DNA of 64,000 nucleotides from Pelodera strongyloides (GCA_036852015.1 JAANDG010000544.1:36509-100508); one strand, 5' to 3'; shown: positions 26,001 to 37,099, counted from the first letter of the stretch. Notes: a model not told the origin generated them from the sequence alone. Numbers and translations are program-made.

Positions 26001-29000
26001 GCAAGGAAAATCGGCCATGCTGTGTAAACCCCCATTACTCACTAGTAGCTCTTTATTTGATTGCAGTTTTTTTTTTGGAGAAAAACGGTTCTTTGTGACC
26101 TCTTCACAAGACAGAAGGATATTTTTTTGGAAGTAAATATTTTCAAAAATACAAAGACGTACCATTTTTTTCAAAAGAAATGGATTTGTATGTTAAAAGT
26201 TAATTTAAAACTATGGTAATGGAGTTAGAATCACATCAAGGTCAATTTGCCAATACGTTATTTTGGCAATTAAAGTAGTTAGCTAATTATTTGCTAATTA
26301 CAACTAATTATCAATGTCAGGTGGTGGTTGATTATCTTACAATGCGGCACGCTGCTAAAAGGGCCACTGATATTCCGGAAGAAGAGAGAAATAAATATAA
26401 AATACAATATGAGGAGAGTATTGTGAATGGTAGGTAACACAATATAACATTTATTACGATATATTAAGATAATTAAAACCATGGCCATTCAATTGATGCT
26501 TGTCAACCTTTCATCATATTGATGCGCACATTTTATGTGTTAATAAATATTTAATATTTAACATAGAATATCGCACAACTTTTGTCCACATTGAATAACT
26601 ATGAAACGTGAAAATGCAACAATTCTGACTAAAATAAAAGCACCAGTGGTTTCTGTGAATCAATGAAGGATTGACGTTTGTTACTCAGGTTGCCACCATT
26701 AATCAATAATAATTATATCCTTTTGGAAGACACCATTGGCTGAAGATATATTCCGTAGAGAAATTTAAAATTTGTGTCATTATATTATATTTTACCATTT
26801 GATTTGTATTTATGGGACAATGTAGGTTACGCACAACAATTTCTATTAATATAACGACAGATTGACATAATTTTCATGTAAGAAAAAAATATTGTTTCAG
26901 CAAAGTTGGCTCGCGGCAAAATCCTACGCAATGAGAGTGTAAGCTCTGATGATGTGCATCAACATAAGCGGAAAGTTAGGTAAGCATTTAAAGGGATCGG
27001 TTCACCTTAAATTGTGTCTGTTTTTTTTTGTTTCTTTATTTTCTATAAGGGATAATAAAAATCGGTTGAAATGCAAAAAGGGCAATTGTCCTGCCTTGTT
27101 TGTATAGAGACAATTACCCTTTTTGCATTCGGGGTCGATCAATCCACCACTTTATCACCCAATATCTTCGTGAGTATTGAAATTGAACAGAATTGAAATT
27201 GAAATTGAACTTTTTGTATTCCAAATTTTTATTATTCCTTATAGAAAATAAAGAAACAAAAAAAAACAGACACAATTTAAGGTGAACCGATCCTTCTAAG
27301 AGGTTTAGGAGTAGAGGGTCACCAAAAACGCTTATTTTTTAAGGCTTACAGAAACACAAGGCCTTTCAGAGTACACTAAATGTGTTCGGGGACACAGAGA
27401 AGGTCTTTGAACGCCATATTCTATATCTTTCTCCGTGGTAACATAAGTATGTACTGATATTTTTATGTACAATATATTGTTCAGACGACGTCGCACTTCC
27501 TCTGAAATGATCATAAAAAGCACACAGACGAATACACCAAAGGTACGGCTTGCTTTTTTTACCGTACACTATTCATAATAAAACTTATCTGCAGCCGCTG
27601 CTGAGGTATTGATGTTTCACTTATTTATTAAATAACACCCATGCTTGCACTAATAATACGTCAGCTGGATATGAAACAACAATATGGTACCGTAGTGCAG
27701 TTGCAATCGAGTGAAAGAAAACACAAAAAGTCTATATGTGATTAATTTATGTATGTAAAGTGGTGTATTCATAAAGCATCATTTCAGAAAGTTCTTATTA
27801 TAATAAATATAAATATTATATTTAATACTATTTCAGAAAGTCGAACATCGCGCTTCATCAGCAACTTCGAGCGGTCGTATGAAAGCGACAAGCACTACAG
27901 ATTTACATGAAGCTCAAGTGGAAACGATCGCCGACAAGGTAGGTATTTACTAACATTGTTAATCTTTAAAGCGAAATGTCACGTGGTTTTAAAACACAGA
28001 CTGGAAACGTTATTCCATAGTGTGGAGAAACTTTGTACCATTTGTGCGGAAAATATAGGAATTTACATGCAGTCTATGAAAAGGAAATTGCTCAGTGCCA
28101 GACGACTAGTAAGAGATGAAGCATGTATTGTCTTCAAGATAGCTTAAAGCGAAATACCGGCTGGTTTTTGAAACGCATCGAGTATTCCCTGCTTTCCTAT
28201 GCTTCATATGCAAATGAGCATAAATTTGAATAAAAAAAATAGACCCCAATAAACCCTTTCCAGCATAACTGCATAAGAATGCTGAAATTTGAAACGCGTT
28301 TCAAAAACCGGCTGGTATTTCGCTTTAACAAAAATAGAAAATTAAAGTAGTTACAAAATATTGTAGTACGACAAACGCATCGAGCAAATATTGCGTGCGG
28401 AAATCAGCAAGGCGATGGAGCAAGAACAGGACGCCGAGGAAGCGGTAGCGGTGAGAAAAGCAAGTGAGTAACTTTGGAAAATCTTATTATAGAAAGGAGA
28501 AGAGTTTACTTGGTCTTTTGTTTGTATGCACGCAACGAAATCCTTACATAAAGAAAATTTTCTATTCACAATCGAATGAGAACATACAAAATCTTTGCCG
28601 CTGGCGGGATTCGAACCCACAGCAGCACACAAATTCTCGCTTCACAGTCCAACGCTCTACCTGATGAGCTATGCTAGCTTATCACAAGGATAGTCCTCTG
28701 CCCTACTTGAGCACCTTCAATAGCAAATTTGCATGGTAGCATTAGTCGAGTGGTGATCCAAACTGATTATTATACGTTTCCACAATCAGAGACGTGTGAA
28801 TGTGTGGGAGGAGAAAGATACGAGAGTTAACTTTTTAAATTGTAGCAATCCTTTTTTTTAAATAGGGAAACAATCGGCCGAAGGCCGATTCCTCCAGTCG
28901 GAGAAGAGCCCGTAGGGCTCTTCGAACGGCTGGTAAAGTAATATTTCTAATGTTTTTAAAGCTGTATGACAGCCGGTTTTGAAACGCATGCTGTCCGCCG

Positions 29001-32000
29001 TATTCCGATGTAGTGTATGCAAATTAATAGCCGACTACTGTTCGATTATTAGTCTGACCATGTTGATTTGCATACAACACATGGGAATGCGGTTGTCCAA
29101 AATACGTTTCAAAAACCGGAAGTTATACCGTTTTAGAATCATGGCTAATTCTTGCTAGGTAGAATTGTGTGCCATCCGTTATTGTTTTTTTTTACGGATT
29201 TTTCTTTTAATGTGAAACTAATACACTTTTCAATTGTACATGGGAACGAATGGATCCCTCTTCAGGCTTGAGCCAGACTTTACCTAATTACAGATTGAGG
29301 CCGGCTAATTAGCTAATTACATATTGAGGCCGGCTAATTAGCTAATTACAGACTGAGGCCGGCTAATTATCTAATTGCCAATCCTTTCAGGCAAGAAAGA
29401 ATCTCCAAAGAAATCGGTTCCCGAACACGAAATCGATGAAGCGCTTTTAGGAAAAAGTATCTCCGACACTTCAGAAGCCGACGACGATGAGAGCACGGTG
29501 AGTAGATTAAAGCGGTATAGCACGTGGTTTGTGAAAAATATGCTGGAAAACCGTGTATAATATGCAAGTTCCGCTCAGTGCAGGAATATCGGAAGAACGA
29601 GAAATTTGCATATAATACATGGAAATATAGTTGTTCATTATTATTTATATCTGTGTTTATTGTTGACAGTTTGGGTCCTAAAGAATCAGGACAAGATGAT
29701 GCCCAATTAAACCTTGCATACTCATTTACAAATTAAAGTTTTTCAACGGGTGTATACAAATGGACGAGCCTTATTCAAAAATATAATGGGATCATAGTTT
29801 ATCTATTCGTATAAGTATATTTTATTATGTTATACTTTTATTATTATTATTTATAAATGTAATGTCGGATCCGGAACATCTTCCGCCTTCGCTTGTTTAT
29901 TGCGCTCTTTCGTGCTTGCAGTTAAAGCGGCAAGCTCGGGCACTCCTTTCTCCTTGTCCTAAATGATGACAAAATAATGTATTGACTAATCAATAAGGTA
30001 ATCAATAAATCAATACAATCAATATAATCAGTCAAGAAATTTGTCATCTGGAACTATTCGCCTAATGCTCAGGACTTCTGCGGAACAAGTCAGAAGCTTT
30101 GATTTGAAACTTCGCATTGAACCGCCTTTGACCACTCTTGAATAAAGGAGCACGCTCTTGTGGCGTAAAACAAAAGACTTATTTATTATTTATGAATACA
30201 ATTCTGTCTTCTATACAGACCTCTAGATTTCACTTTGTCCCGAGTAATGGAGGAATATAAAACGTTATAACACGTGGTTTTGGATTTATAACGGGAACTG
30301 CGCTCGCAGTATTACGTGCTCTTAAAATGTGTTCTTATTCTCCGCTGGAACAATACAGAAGAAGAGCCCCGAAACATGATATACGGGAATCCGGCATAAG
30401 TTTCGCAAACCACGTGTCGTACAGCTTAAAATTAAAAAAAACTTACTTCTTTGGCCTTTTCGTCAATCGCTGATTTGACCTTCAGCTGTAGTGGGTCGCT
30501 GGCCGCAGGTGTTTGTGTTCCTGGGCCGGGAGCCGTGGGCGCCGGCGGCTTGCCCTGATCCGTAGCAGACTCTTTTGAATTGGTGCCGCCCTGAACGAAC
30601 AAATTAAACATCAATAAATGAAAATCAGCAAAAGCGTGCACTCGCGGCGCACGCATCAATGTGCGCGGCACGTGGGCTAAGGGCGCGTTCGAGATGCGTT
30701 TTCCGAAAGGTTCTTATGCAAATTCATCGTTCGGGATGCGTTTTCCGAAAGGTTCTCATGCAAATTCGTGGTTCGGGATGGAAATTTTGGAAACGTTCTA
30801 ACGCTTGGAGAAAGCAAAAAAATAGAGTATGAATTGGTATGGAAAAGTACAAATTAGCATGGTTTGCAGTTTGCATCAATAAATGAACATCAGCAAAAAC
30901 GTGCACTGGCGGTGCACGCATCAACATGCGCGGCACGTGGGCCACCGGAATTTCGCATGTTTGGCACGCTTTTGGCACACAGCTGGCACACCCCGCGCAC
31001 CGTGGCGCGCGCTATGTCGGGTTTTAACATGGAAAGCCTACCTCAGGAGCGACTGCAGACGAATTTGTCAATGTACTCTGTTGAGAAGGCGTTTTCTGAA
31101 AATTACTATTTATTAAAAATATTAAATCGATTGATTTGTTATTAAATGTAAAATTAGTTGAGAATGGGGTCTGCAATCTCTGTTATAAAGTAGAAAAACA
31201 TCAGAAAGTAAAAAAAGCAAACCCCAACCTTCTTAAAAATGCACATAATTGTAAATAATAGGATGTTTGTGTAGCGCGAGAGGGTTCGATTATTTTCCCT
31301 TTGGAGCTATGTTAAAAGCATGTATCAAAAGTGATATTTTGGTGATGAGAGATCATTTTATTGCGATTTTTATTCGAAATTAAGGATATGCGGCTTTGCG
31401 AGAGAAGAATACGCACTAGTTCACATACGTTTCAGTTTATTTGTAATGAGATCTTCATGAATAAAATAAGCTAATGAGGAAAACAGTGGAATACGGGAAA
31501 CTATTGAAACCGAAACCAGCCTGCCATTCAAATTTATTGGAGAAAGAGCCGGCCTGAGCCGTCTTTCCATACTTATGAAACGTCTAAAACGTAGATGAAA
31601 GTCTTCTCGAATAAAGACATGCATCGTTCCCGTACATGAGCTTATTCTAATTTGAAGGGCGGTACCCTTTTATATCTGATGCGGAACAATTTATTCGAAG
31701 TATACTTCCGTAAAGTGAGTGCTAGCGCACGCTGCAGTTACTCTTTTATATAATAAGATTTTTTGTACTCATTTGTTGAATATATCTATTAGAATCATTG
31801 CAATATGCCGTCGGCCGGCAAGATGCTGAAGTAATGCTAAAACAATAATTACATGTTTTTAATTACGGTAACGAAAATAAAGAAACATAAACCTCGATGA
31901 GGTTTATGTTTCTCGGCGATCTTCTAGCACACTTGCCTGTGTGCCGTCATGGCGCCGCATAACCGTTTTGGGCCGGGTAGCTAAAAATAGTCAATTGTCT

Positions 32001-34264
32001 GGTTTTCTAAGTAAATTACAATTTTTTTTCAGGATCGCGACAGCAAAGAAAATTCCGAACCAAACGTTGTGGCCCAGCATCCGAGCCTCAAAAATAAGGT
32101 AATTGCTTTTATTATGCGATTTCAAAGTATGCTGAAAACCATATTTTGGAATTTTTTTTTTAATTTTCATTTTATATATACAGGTTTCCTGTAATTTAAA
32201 AAGGAAGTAAATAAAGTTACAGTAATATAAGGAAAAGTGTAAAGGAGAGTATTGATAGATAAAGTGTATCATGTTCTTTAACATGATAACCCCGTTTCGA
32301 CCCTGATCGTATACGAGGATTTTGCTGTAGTTGGGTCTCATCAGTACGAAATACGGTAGTAGTGATAGTATCACACCGAATTTTTGGGATACTTTGAAAC
32401 CCCAATTGTTTTTTTGTGTTATTATCGAAGCGCATGATTTATTTTTCTTTGCTCGGTTGAAAGGAAAAAACACAGAAGTGGAGACAATTATTAAAAAAAG
32501 AGAAAATATTACATTTTCCTGTTGATTCTCGTTCGTCTAATCTGCTTACCGTAAGCGTTGATGTATTGATTTTATTTAGACATCTACGTCAAGTAAAAAG
32601 GCAGTTCGCATCACAAATGATGCTAAAAATGGGAAAGATTCCGAAAAATACGAAAAAAAGGAAGGAAAGCACCTAATGAGGTAAGACTGAATTAAAATTA
32701 TGTTTATTTATTATCTTGTTATTAATTAAGAAAATGATAATTAAAAAATTAAAGAGTAATGATGTGTAAACAAACGTCAACCAAATATAGTGCATAATAA
32801 GAAATATGCATGAAAAAAACGGTATTTGATTATTGGAGATTCTTTACATTAAAGCGAAATACTGGCCAGTTTTTGAAACACATCGAATAGACCAGCATTC
32901 TTATGCAGCGTATGCAAATGAACATAAATTATAATAAAAAATCGAGCTAAATTCGAGCAAATTAGCATAAATACGTAAGAATTCAGTTGACCACGATGCT
33001 TTTCAAAAACCGGCCGGTATTCGCTTTAAACTTAAATGCGTCGATGAAATCATAGGTTGTTATCATATCTCATAACGTTTTCAGCGGTCCTAACAAAGAC
33101 GAAAGTGGGAAATCCAAAATGCCAACTTGCCAATGCGCGCTTGCCGCGGCGCTCATGAGTAGCGATGAGTGCCGCGCGTATCTCACGCACTTCATGGGGC
33201 AGAGTCCCGCGTGGCGAATGCCTGGCGTACGCTATGCGGCGCACAACTCTGCTCCTACCCTCATTTACTAATGTACATTTCCGTGCTTTAATTTGCTAAC
33301 ATAAGCGCACCTGCACAAGTTACCCCTCCCTGGCAGTAGAGCACGAGCGACGAATATCGAAAACCATATGCATTTACGTGGGACGTCGTGGATCAGTTGG
33401 CCCACGTCGATGTACGATTAAAGGGATATGGCATGTGGTTTTAAAGTATACATACGCAAGTAAACATACGCTGGACAATTCCAGTTCCATGTATTATATG
33501 CAAATTGGGTGCTCTTGTGTACACTTCCGTTGTAGAATACAATACAATCGAATATTCTACATGGGAGTTCAGTTGTTCAGTTCAGCGTATGTTTTAAAAC
33601 CACGTGTCACACCTCTCTAATCAAAGACAACCGCCCACCCAACCGGTATGAGTATTGCTTTAAAATTATTTATTCCAGGGTACGTCGAGAGCCAGAAATC
33701 GGTAATGATGCAGGAGATTACGACATATTTGAAGACGATTGGGAGCAGATAGACGCCGAGAGACCGTCAGGTGAGCACAAAGCGGTATGGCACGTGGTTT
33801 GTGAAGCGCTTACTGGAGAACTGTATTCCATCGTAGCACCAGTATGCGCTCCAACAATCATGTGGCCATAACTATTCAAGACAAGCACAGTTAAACTTAG
33901 TTGCAGCAGTTCAAAAAACACTTTTGTTCCGAAAGAGAAGCAGGTGCCGTGTTTCGAAAATGCCGCTTAGAAAATGCCGTGTTTCTCATAATAATTGTTT
34001 CATATACTCTTCAGTGTATGGGTATGGCTAAAAATGTATAAGACTATTTTGAAAAACCAGTTTTGTAGGAAAAGAAGCCCGCCGTCGTTATGTTCACGAA
34101 AAAGCAATATTCCAAGAATTGACTCACCTGAAAAGGATGCAAATACAGTATGGGAAGGTATGTTTTCGAATTACAATGGTGATCAAGAACGAGCGAATGA
34201 TCATGGTCGAGACTCAGAGAAAGAGAGAGAGAAGTGAGAGAGAGGAGAGAGAGAGAGAGTGGGT

Positions 34265-34303
<39 letters not shown>

Positions 34304-36655
34304 ATAAACACATTGAACAATTTCAGGTGCAGGAAAAAGTACTGGTACGTTCCCTTGTTGGAAATTTCTGCAAAATGCACGGTCTGAATCCGGCGGACTT
34401 CAAATTCTATACATTCTACGCGTGGGAGAAGTTCTTATACGGTAGGCAGTATTTTTTGTATTTTAGAACATTTCTGTTTTCCTCGGTTCCTCCTGCACCG
34501 AAATAATACCTTCAGTGGATACTATAGATGGAGATAAAACCCTCCCAAGAGTTTGTCATACGATATACTTCTCTTATAACCACGTGAAACTTTAGTTTGC
34601 ACACCCTTTTCTTGCGTTCCTCCTTGTTTCTTTAAAATGGTATGAAATGCGGTTTGTGAAACGTGCGCTGGATCGCTGGATGACTGCAGTTCAGTGTCTT
34701 TATGATTTATGGAAATATCCGGAGAATAATTTGGCTTACTGCTTAAGACACCTAAAACATCAAAGACATCTGGTGACATCTCGGACATCCAGAAACATCT
34801 GAAAACATCCCGGACATCTATAAACATCCTGGACATCCAAAACACCCTGACATCCAGTGTTGACTCAAAACGAAGTCATTTTTTGGACATGAACTATATT
34901 AATAGTAAGACTCAGGCCTTTACGGCAACATTTGATGATCGGATAGGCTAGCGATAGTTTAGCTTGGGACTCGGGAACGTTCAATTTCCTTGCGATATGT
35001 TAGATAGAGCGCATCGAATAGCTTCGATAGCCAATTCAAACGGTTAACTAGAGGTAATGGCGCACTTTCTCATCAATTGTTCGCTAATTAAATGACAGTG
35101 TAACAACATCTGCACGAGGTACCAATGGTTGAACACGGGCCAGGTTTTTCCGAAAATCAAGACACTAACCGAAAAGCTTCAAAAACTAAATAAACAAAAA
35201 AGAATGAACAACATCCGCGCTTTGGAATATGGTTGGATGTCACGGATGTTTGGATGTTCTTGGTGTCTTGGATGTCTCTGGATGTTTTGGATGTCACAGA
35301 TGTTTGTGGATGTCAGAGATGTTTTTGGATGTTTTAGATGTCTTAAGCAGTAAGCCGAATAATTTTAGTACACTTTGTCCAGCTTGCGTGTCAAATCACG
35401 TGTCATAGTGTGTTGGTGTGTTCCCCTTGGTTTGTGTGTGTCTTAGGCATTGTGGTCCATGTTTCAGACGCGCTTTCAGACCAACTCAAAATGATCTACA
35501 TGGAGGAGCGGGAACGTCTCGTGACAGCTGGTGGCGCAACGCGACATCATCACGCCGGATCCCAGTCCCACAGACTCGGCAAGTTCGAGACCCGGCTGCG
35601 ACAAGCCCGTGCAGTACCGCTCAAGTACGTTTCACTTATTTCATTTAACCAGATGACAGGAAGAGAGGTTGATCTTGCTTTGGCCTGAGCTACAATACTG
35701 CCAGCAGATTAACTAGAATCAAATCAGCTATGAATTCATTTGCTTACGCAGGTTACGTATTTAAAGCGAAACATCGGCCGGTTTTTGAAGCGCATCGACT
35801 ACACAAACATTATTATGCGTCATATGCAAATGAGCATAAGTTAGCATAAAAAAATAGACCCCAATAGACCCCATTTCGCATAAATACATAAGAATGCAGT
35901 TATCCACGATGCGTTTCAAAAACCGGCCGGTATTTCGCTTTAACTAAGATGTAGATGTAGAAGGTAAGCGCCGCGAAAAGTCCAAAATCAAATAAATTTC
36001 AGCTCAATTATGAAAAAGGTGACAATCGCTGCCGCACCAAAGAAACGAGAACTTGTCTTTAAAACAAGCAACAAAAAGTGCTGCGCAAGCAAAAAATAGA
36101 ACGATTTTCGAATTTTGATGCGGTGAGCTGATGAATGAAACTCCCTTGCTTTTAGATATAAGCTTTTAGCCAACCATTTTGTTTTGACCTCACGCTGCGC
36201 AACTCACCCCCGCTAAAACGCACGTTTCTTTGGTTGCTTACTTTAGTTTGTTTCAGACCTTTTTTTGGCTAGCAACTACATCCCCGCACTCACCATTAAA
36301 GTGTTATGGTTCGTGGTTTTGAACATATGTAGGCCAAGTATATTCTAATGCAATATACAGAATACACTTCAAAAACCACGTATCATGAAGCTTTAAAAAT
36401 CCTTCCATGGTGGGCACTGCCCACTGGTATATCAGCCACTGTCAAGAAAATTTTATATTATTCAGCGACAAGGTCCGCGAACTCAACCGTGTCTATGGTC
36501 CCGGCATGATGACCGCCGGCGCGAAATCTCCGCAGCGTCGCGCTACCGTAGACGGCGATAAATCTTCATCGTGCTCTGGAAAACGCTGTGAATGCCTGGG
36601 ACGTCATCTTCTAATACAAAATGACAAAGATGCAAAACCGAATTGGAATTATTAA
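18054..36655 (+). CDS. nphp-2: Inversin (NPHP-2/MLT-4-like) ankyrin-repeat protein, 844 aa, 25 exons
   Basis: Inversin acts in the inversin compartment of cilia; in C. elegans the gene is nphp-2, also named mlt-4. Exons: 18054-18128, 19559-19689, 21466-21601, 22010-22069, 22519-22601, 22806-22873, 23093-23202, 23373-23522, 23776-23926, 24216-24296, 25085-25164, 25603-25650, 26321-26429, 26901-26979, 27485-27542, 27837-27938, 28367-28463, 29391-29497, 32033-32098, 32580-32680, 33679-33770, 34069-34157, 34327-34441, 35468-35624, 36466-36655. They total 2535 nt and all phases agree. Ankyrin repeats fill about residues 33-400 (ALHYAAE, TPLLVAV, TPILWAS, ALHCAAS, TPLFYAVS, TPAHCAS, LPLHEAV, ALHLAAA). 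A charged linker (430-660) includes helical EQILRAEISKAMEQEQ. A conserved-looking basic/aromatic block lies at 663-730 (RRYVHEKAIF, FKFYTFYAWEKFLY). The 15th exon is fixed by phase. The ATG lies three bases after an acceptor, suggesting trans-splicing. The C-terminal joins are somewhat less certain. Confidence 0.93.
18311..18728. repeat. Long foldback element, TTAAAGGGTCAGGCCCATT family
   Basis: 418 bases; arms AAATGACCCCTATTTTTG and CAGTCATACCCAGCTAT-type are mirrored. Only copy of this subfamily seen here. In inversin intron 1. Confidence 0.9.
19093..19263. repeat. Family A palindromic repeat
   Basis: TTTAAAGCAAAATACCGGTCGG ... CCGGTCGGTATTTCGCTTTAA, inversin intron 1. Confidence 0.9.
19940..20045. 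repeat. Dispersed repeat TGCGTCTCCGYCTTTCC type
   Basis: TCTGCGTCTCCGTCTTTCC ... TGCGCGCCTGAGAA; a close relative lies at 44185-44265 (TACTGCGTCTCCGCCTTTCC ... GCGCGCCTGAGAAC). Only these two copies noticed. Confidence 0.65.
20191..20622. repeat. Long foldback element, TTTAAAGGA-GCAGTCACTTC family
   Basis: TTTAAAGGAAGGCAGTCACTTC ... GTAGTGACTGCGATCCTTTAAA. Related element at 43331-43751. Inversin intron 2. Confidence 0.85.
20825..20972. repeat. Family A palindromic repeat
   Basis: TTTTAAAGCTAAATACCGGCCGG ... CCGGCCAGTATTTCGCTTTAA; centre shortened. Followed by a poly-A run and another family A end fragment at 21080-21097. Confidence 0.85.
20985..21038. repeat. Poly-A tract
   Basis: Over 50 consecutive A, then AGAAACATAAACCTCC, a word shared with the hairpin at 31878. 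It may be a retroposition tail or an assembly-sensitive homopolymer. Confidence 0.9.
21092..21456. repeat. Long foldback element, TTTAAAGGGATCGGCTCACC family
   Basis: 365 bases; arms include GTGTCTGTTTTTTC, TTTCTATAAGGGATAATAAAA and GGTGGATCGATCGG, mirrored. Right TTTAAA is 10 bases from the acceptor of the inversin exon at 21466. Confidence 0.92.
22224..22382. repeat. Dispersed inverted repeat (GGGAGCCTCCCA type)
   Basis: Contains GCGGGAGCCTCCCAGG ... GAGCTTCCCGGCGCGTTCG and a TCTCTGTGTGTCTCTGATTCG core. A relative in opposite orientation is at 55709-55860, with a further half copy at 55916-55990. Confidence 0.7.
22901..23052. repeat. (CT)n microsatellite
   Basis: CTCTCT tract with interruptions filling most of the inversin intron between exons 22806-22873 and 23093-23202. 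Confidence 0.95.
24343..24921. repeat. Foldback element GAGGCCGTTTTCACCAACATTTAC
   Basis: Termini are perfect inverted copies over about 26 bases. Internal motifs (AAAAGGTACTTAGGTTAAGT, CTTCTGTCA) recur inverted several times. Inversin intron 10. Confidence 0.85.
24937..25072. repeat. Family B palindromic repeat
   Basis: TGTAAAGAGGTATGACACGTGG ... CCACGCACCATACCGCTT. It ends 12 bases before the inversin exon at 25085. Confidence 0.75.
25314..25521. repeat. Inverted repeat, GGGCGCATTCGGATGGACATTTTCCGG
   Basis: Near-perfect arms of about 40 bases. Related half copies (GGGCGCGTTCGAGATGCGTTTTCCG) lie in tandem at 30675-30780. Confidence 0.85.
26987..27299. repeat. Long foldback element, TTTAAAGGGATCGGTTCACC family
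   Basis: Shortened relative of 21092-21456 (ACACAATTTAAGGTGAACCGATCC at the right end). It starts 8 bases after the donor of inversin exon 26901-26979. Confidence 0.9.
28144..28328. repeat. Family A palindromic repeat
   Basis: TTAAAGCGAAATACCGGCTGG ... CCGGCTGGTATTTCGCTTTAA. Both arms carry the same CTGG change, as if converted or freshly folded. Inversin intron. Confidence 0.9.
28596..28678 (-). pseudogene. Degenerate tRNA (D- and T-arms retained)
   Basis: Minus strand: D-arm TAGCTCATCAGGTAGAGC and T-arm GTGGGTTCGAATCCCGC are perfect A- and B-box matches, followed by CAGCGGCA. The 5' acceptor strand (GCTAGCA) does not pair with the 3' strand (CAGCGGC), and the anticodon stem (TTGGA/GCGAG, loop CTGTGAA) is broken. 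Read as a tRNA relic or tRNA-derived element in an inversin intron. Confidence 0.7.
28953..29136. repeat. Palindromic repeat, A/B hybrid variant
   Basis: TTTAAAGCTGTATGACAGCCGGTTTTGAAACGCATG ... CGTTTCAAAAACCGGAAGTTATACCGTTTTA with ATTTGCATACAACACATGGGAATGCGG arms. Terminus mixes features of families A and B. Confidence 0.85.
29286..29372. repeat. Tandem repeat, 29 bp x 3
   Basis: Three units of TAATTACAGATTGAGGCCGG plus CTAATTAGC, ending 18 bases before the inversin exon at 29391. Confidence 0.9.
29507..29645. repeat. Family B palindromic repeat (left part)
   Basis: TTAAAGCGGTATAGCACGTGG at the left, ATTTGCATATAATACATGG in the right arm; right terminus eroded. Starts 9 bases after the donor of inversin exon 29391-29497. 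Confidence 0.75.
29851..31095 (-). CDS. Unknown protein, last three exons, nested antisense in inversin intron 18 (N-terminus not found)
   Basis: Exons (minus): 31042-31095, 30447-30590, 29851-29958, all phase 0, with good donors (GTAGGC, GTAAGT) and acceptors (TTTTCAG, GTTCAG, ATTTAG). They encode at least 101 residues and end ...DVPDPTLHL-stop; an AATAAA follows about 10 bases later. The sequence is hydrophilic: Ser/Thr-rich start, a Pro/Ala/Gly stretch (GKPPAPTAPGPGTQTPAA), then a charged lysine-rich helix-like segment (LKVKSAIDEKAKEDKEKG). No domain was recognised. No start exon was found upstream to 32033, so the 5' part may lie beyond, within the same intron or further right. It lies wholly inside an intron of the oppositely transcribed inversin gene. 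Confidence 0.6.
30254..30430. repeat. Family B palindromic repeat
   Basis: AAAACGTTATAACACGTGG ... CCACGTGTCGTACAGCTTAAAA; in an intron of the nested minus-strand gene. Confidence 0.8.
30675..30780. repeat. Tandem duplication, about 48 bp x 2
   Basis: TTCGRGATGCGTTTTCCGAAAGGTTCTYATGCAAATTC twice; related to the inverted repeat at 25314-25521. Confidence 0.8.
31878..31910. repeat. Perfect short hairpin
   Basis: AGAAACATAAACCTC, loop GAT, then GAGGTTTATGTTTCT: 15 perfectly paired bases. Inversin intron 18. Confidence 0.85.
32849..33029. repeat. Family A palindromic repeat
   Basis: TTAAAGCGAAATACTGGCCAG ... CCGGCCGGTATTCGCTTTAA, one T lost in the right terminus. Inversin intron. Confidence 0.9.
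33417..33624. repeat. Family B palindromic repeat
   Basis: GATTAAAGGGATATGGCATGTGG ... CCACGTGTCACACCTCTCTAATC with paired GTATACATACGC / GCGTATGTTTT arms; about 208 bases. Confidence 0.85.
34205..34302. repeat. (GA)n microsatellite
   Basis: Fills the short inversin intron between exons 34069-34157 and 34327-34441, ending about 25 bases before the acceptor. Confidence 0.95.
34724..35363. repeat. Foldback element with GATGT-repeat arms
   Basis: Left end GAATAATTTGGCTTACTGCT, then an array of ACATC words. Right end is an array of GGATGT words, then AGCAGTAAGCCGAATAATTT. Arms are about 125 bases, internally built from GGATGTCTNGGATGTTTT units; unique centre about 390 bases. Inversin intron 23. 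Confidence 0.88.
35761..35943. repeat. Family A palindromic repeat
   Basis: TTAAAGCGAAACATCGGCCGG ... CCGGCCGGTATTTCGCTTTAA; last inversin intron. Confidence 0.9.
36295..36398. repeat. Family B palindromic repeat, short
   Basis: ATTAAAGTGTTATGGTTCGTGG ... CCACGTATCATGAAGCTTTAA; centre reduced to about 50 bases. Confidence 0.75.
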
Positions 36656-36741
36656 CAGTAATTTATCGCAAAATAGGTCGAGTCAGGCGCACAAACTTTT
36701 TATGGCAACTCATTCATAATCTTGCCAAAGTACTTTATTAA

Positions 36742-36919
36742 TTTAAAGCGAAATACCGGCCGGTTTTTGAAACGCATCCATCGAGTGCAAATAAAGCGCA
36801 TGCAAATGAACATAAATTAGAATAAAAAAATCGAGCTAAATTCCGGCAAATTAGCATAAATACGTAAGACTTCAGTTGTCCGCAATGCGTTTCAAAAATC
36901 GGTCGGTATTTCGCTTTAA
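36742..36919. repeat. Family A palindromic repeat
   Basis: TTTAAAGCGAAATACCGGCCGG ... ATCGGTCGGTATTTCGCTTTAA, the first copy downstream of the inversin stop. Confidence 0.9.
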
Positions 36920-37099
36920 TTGATTAGGCACTTCTACGCAAAGTCCATTCCATGGATTAGGTTACACATGCTCAACAAATAAGTTTCTTCAACAACTACT
37001 AAGAGCTTATTTATTTATTCAGCCCTTCTTGGTTCTTTCCACTTTATATTTTAGGTTTTATTTCCTTAATTTTTGATTTATTTTTTCTGCGTACCCGTC

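Noticed and set aside
29668..29736. Plus-strand frame after a GACAG that could end inversin early
   Set aside because: In the required phase it hits a stop after three codons, whereas exon 32033-32098 joins in phase and leads to the conserved C-terminal block.
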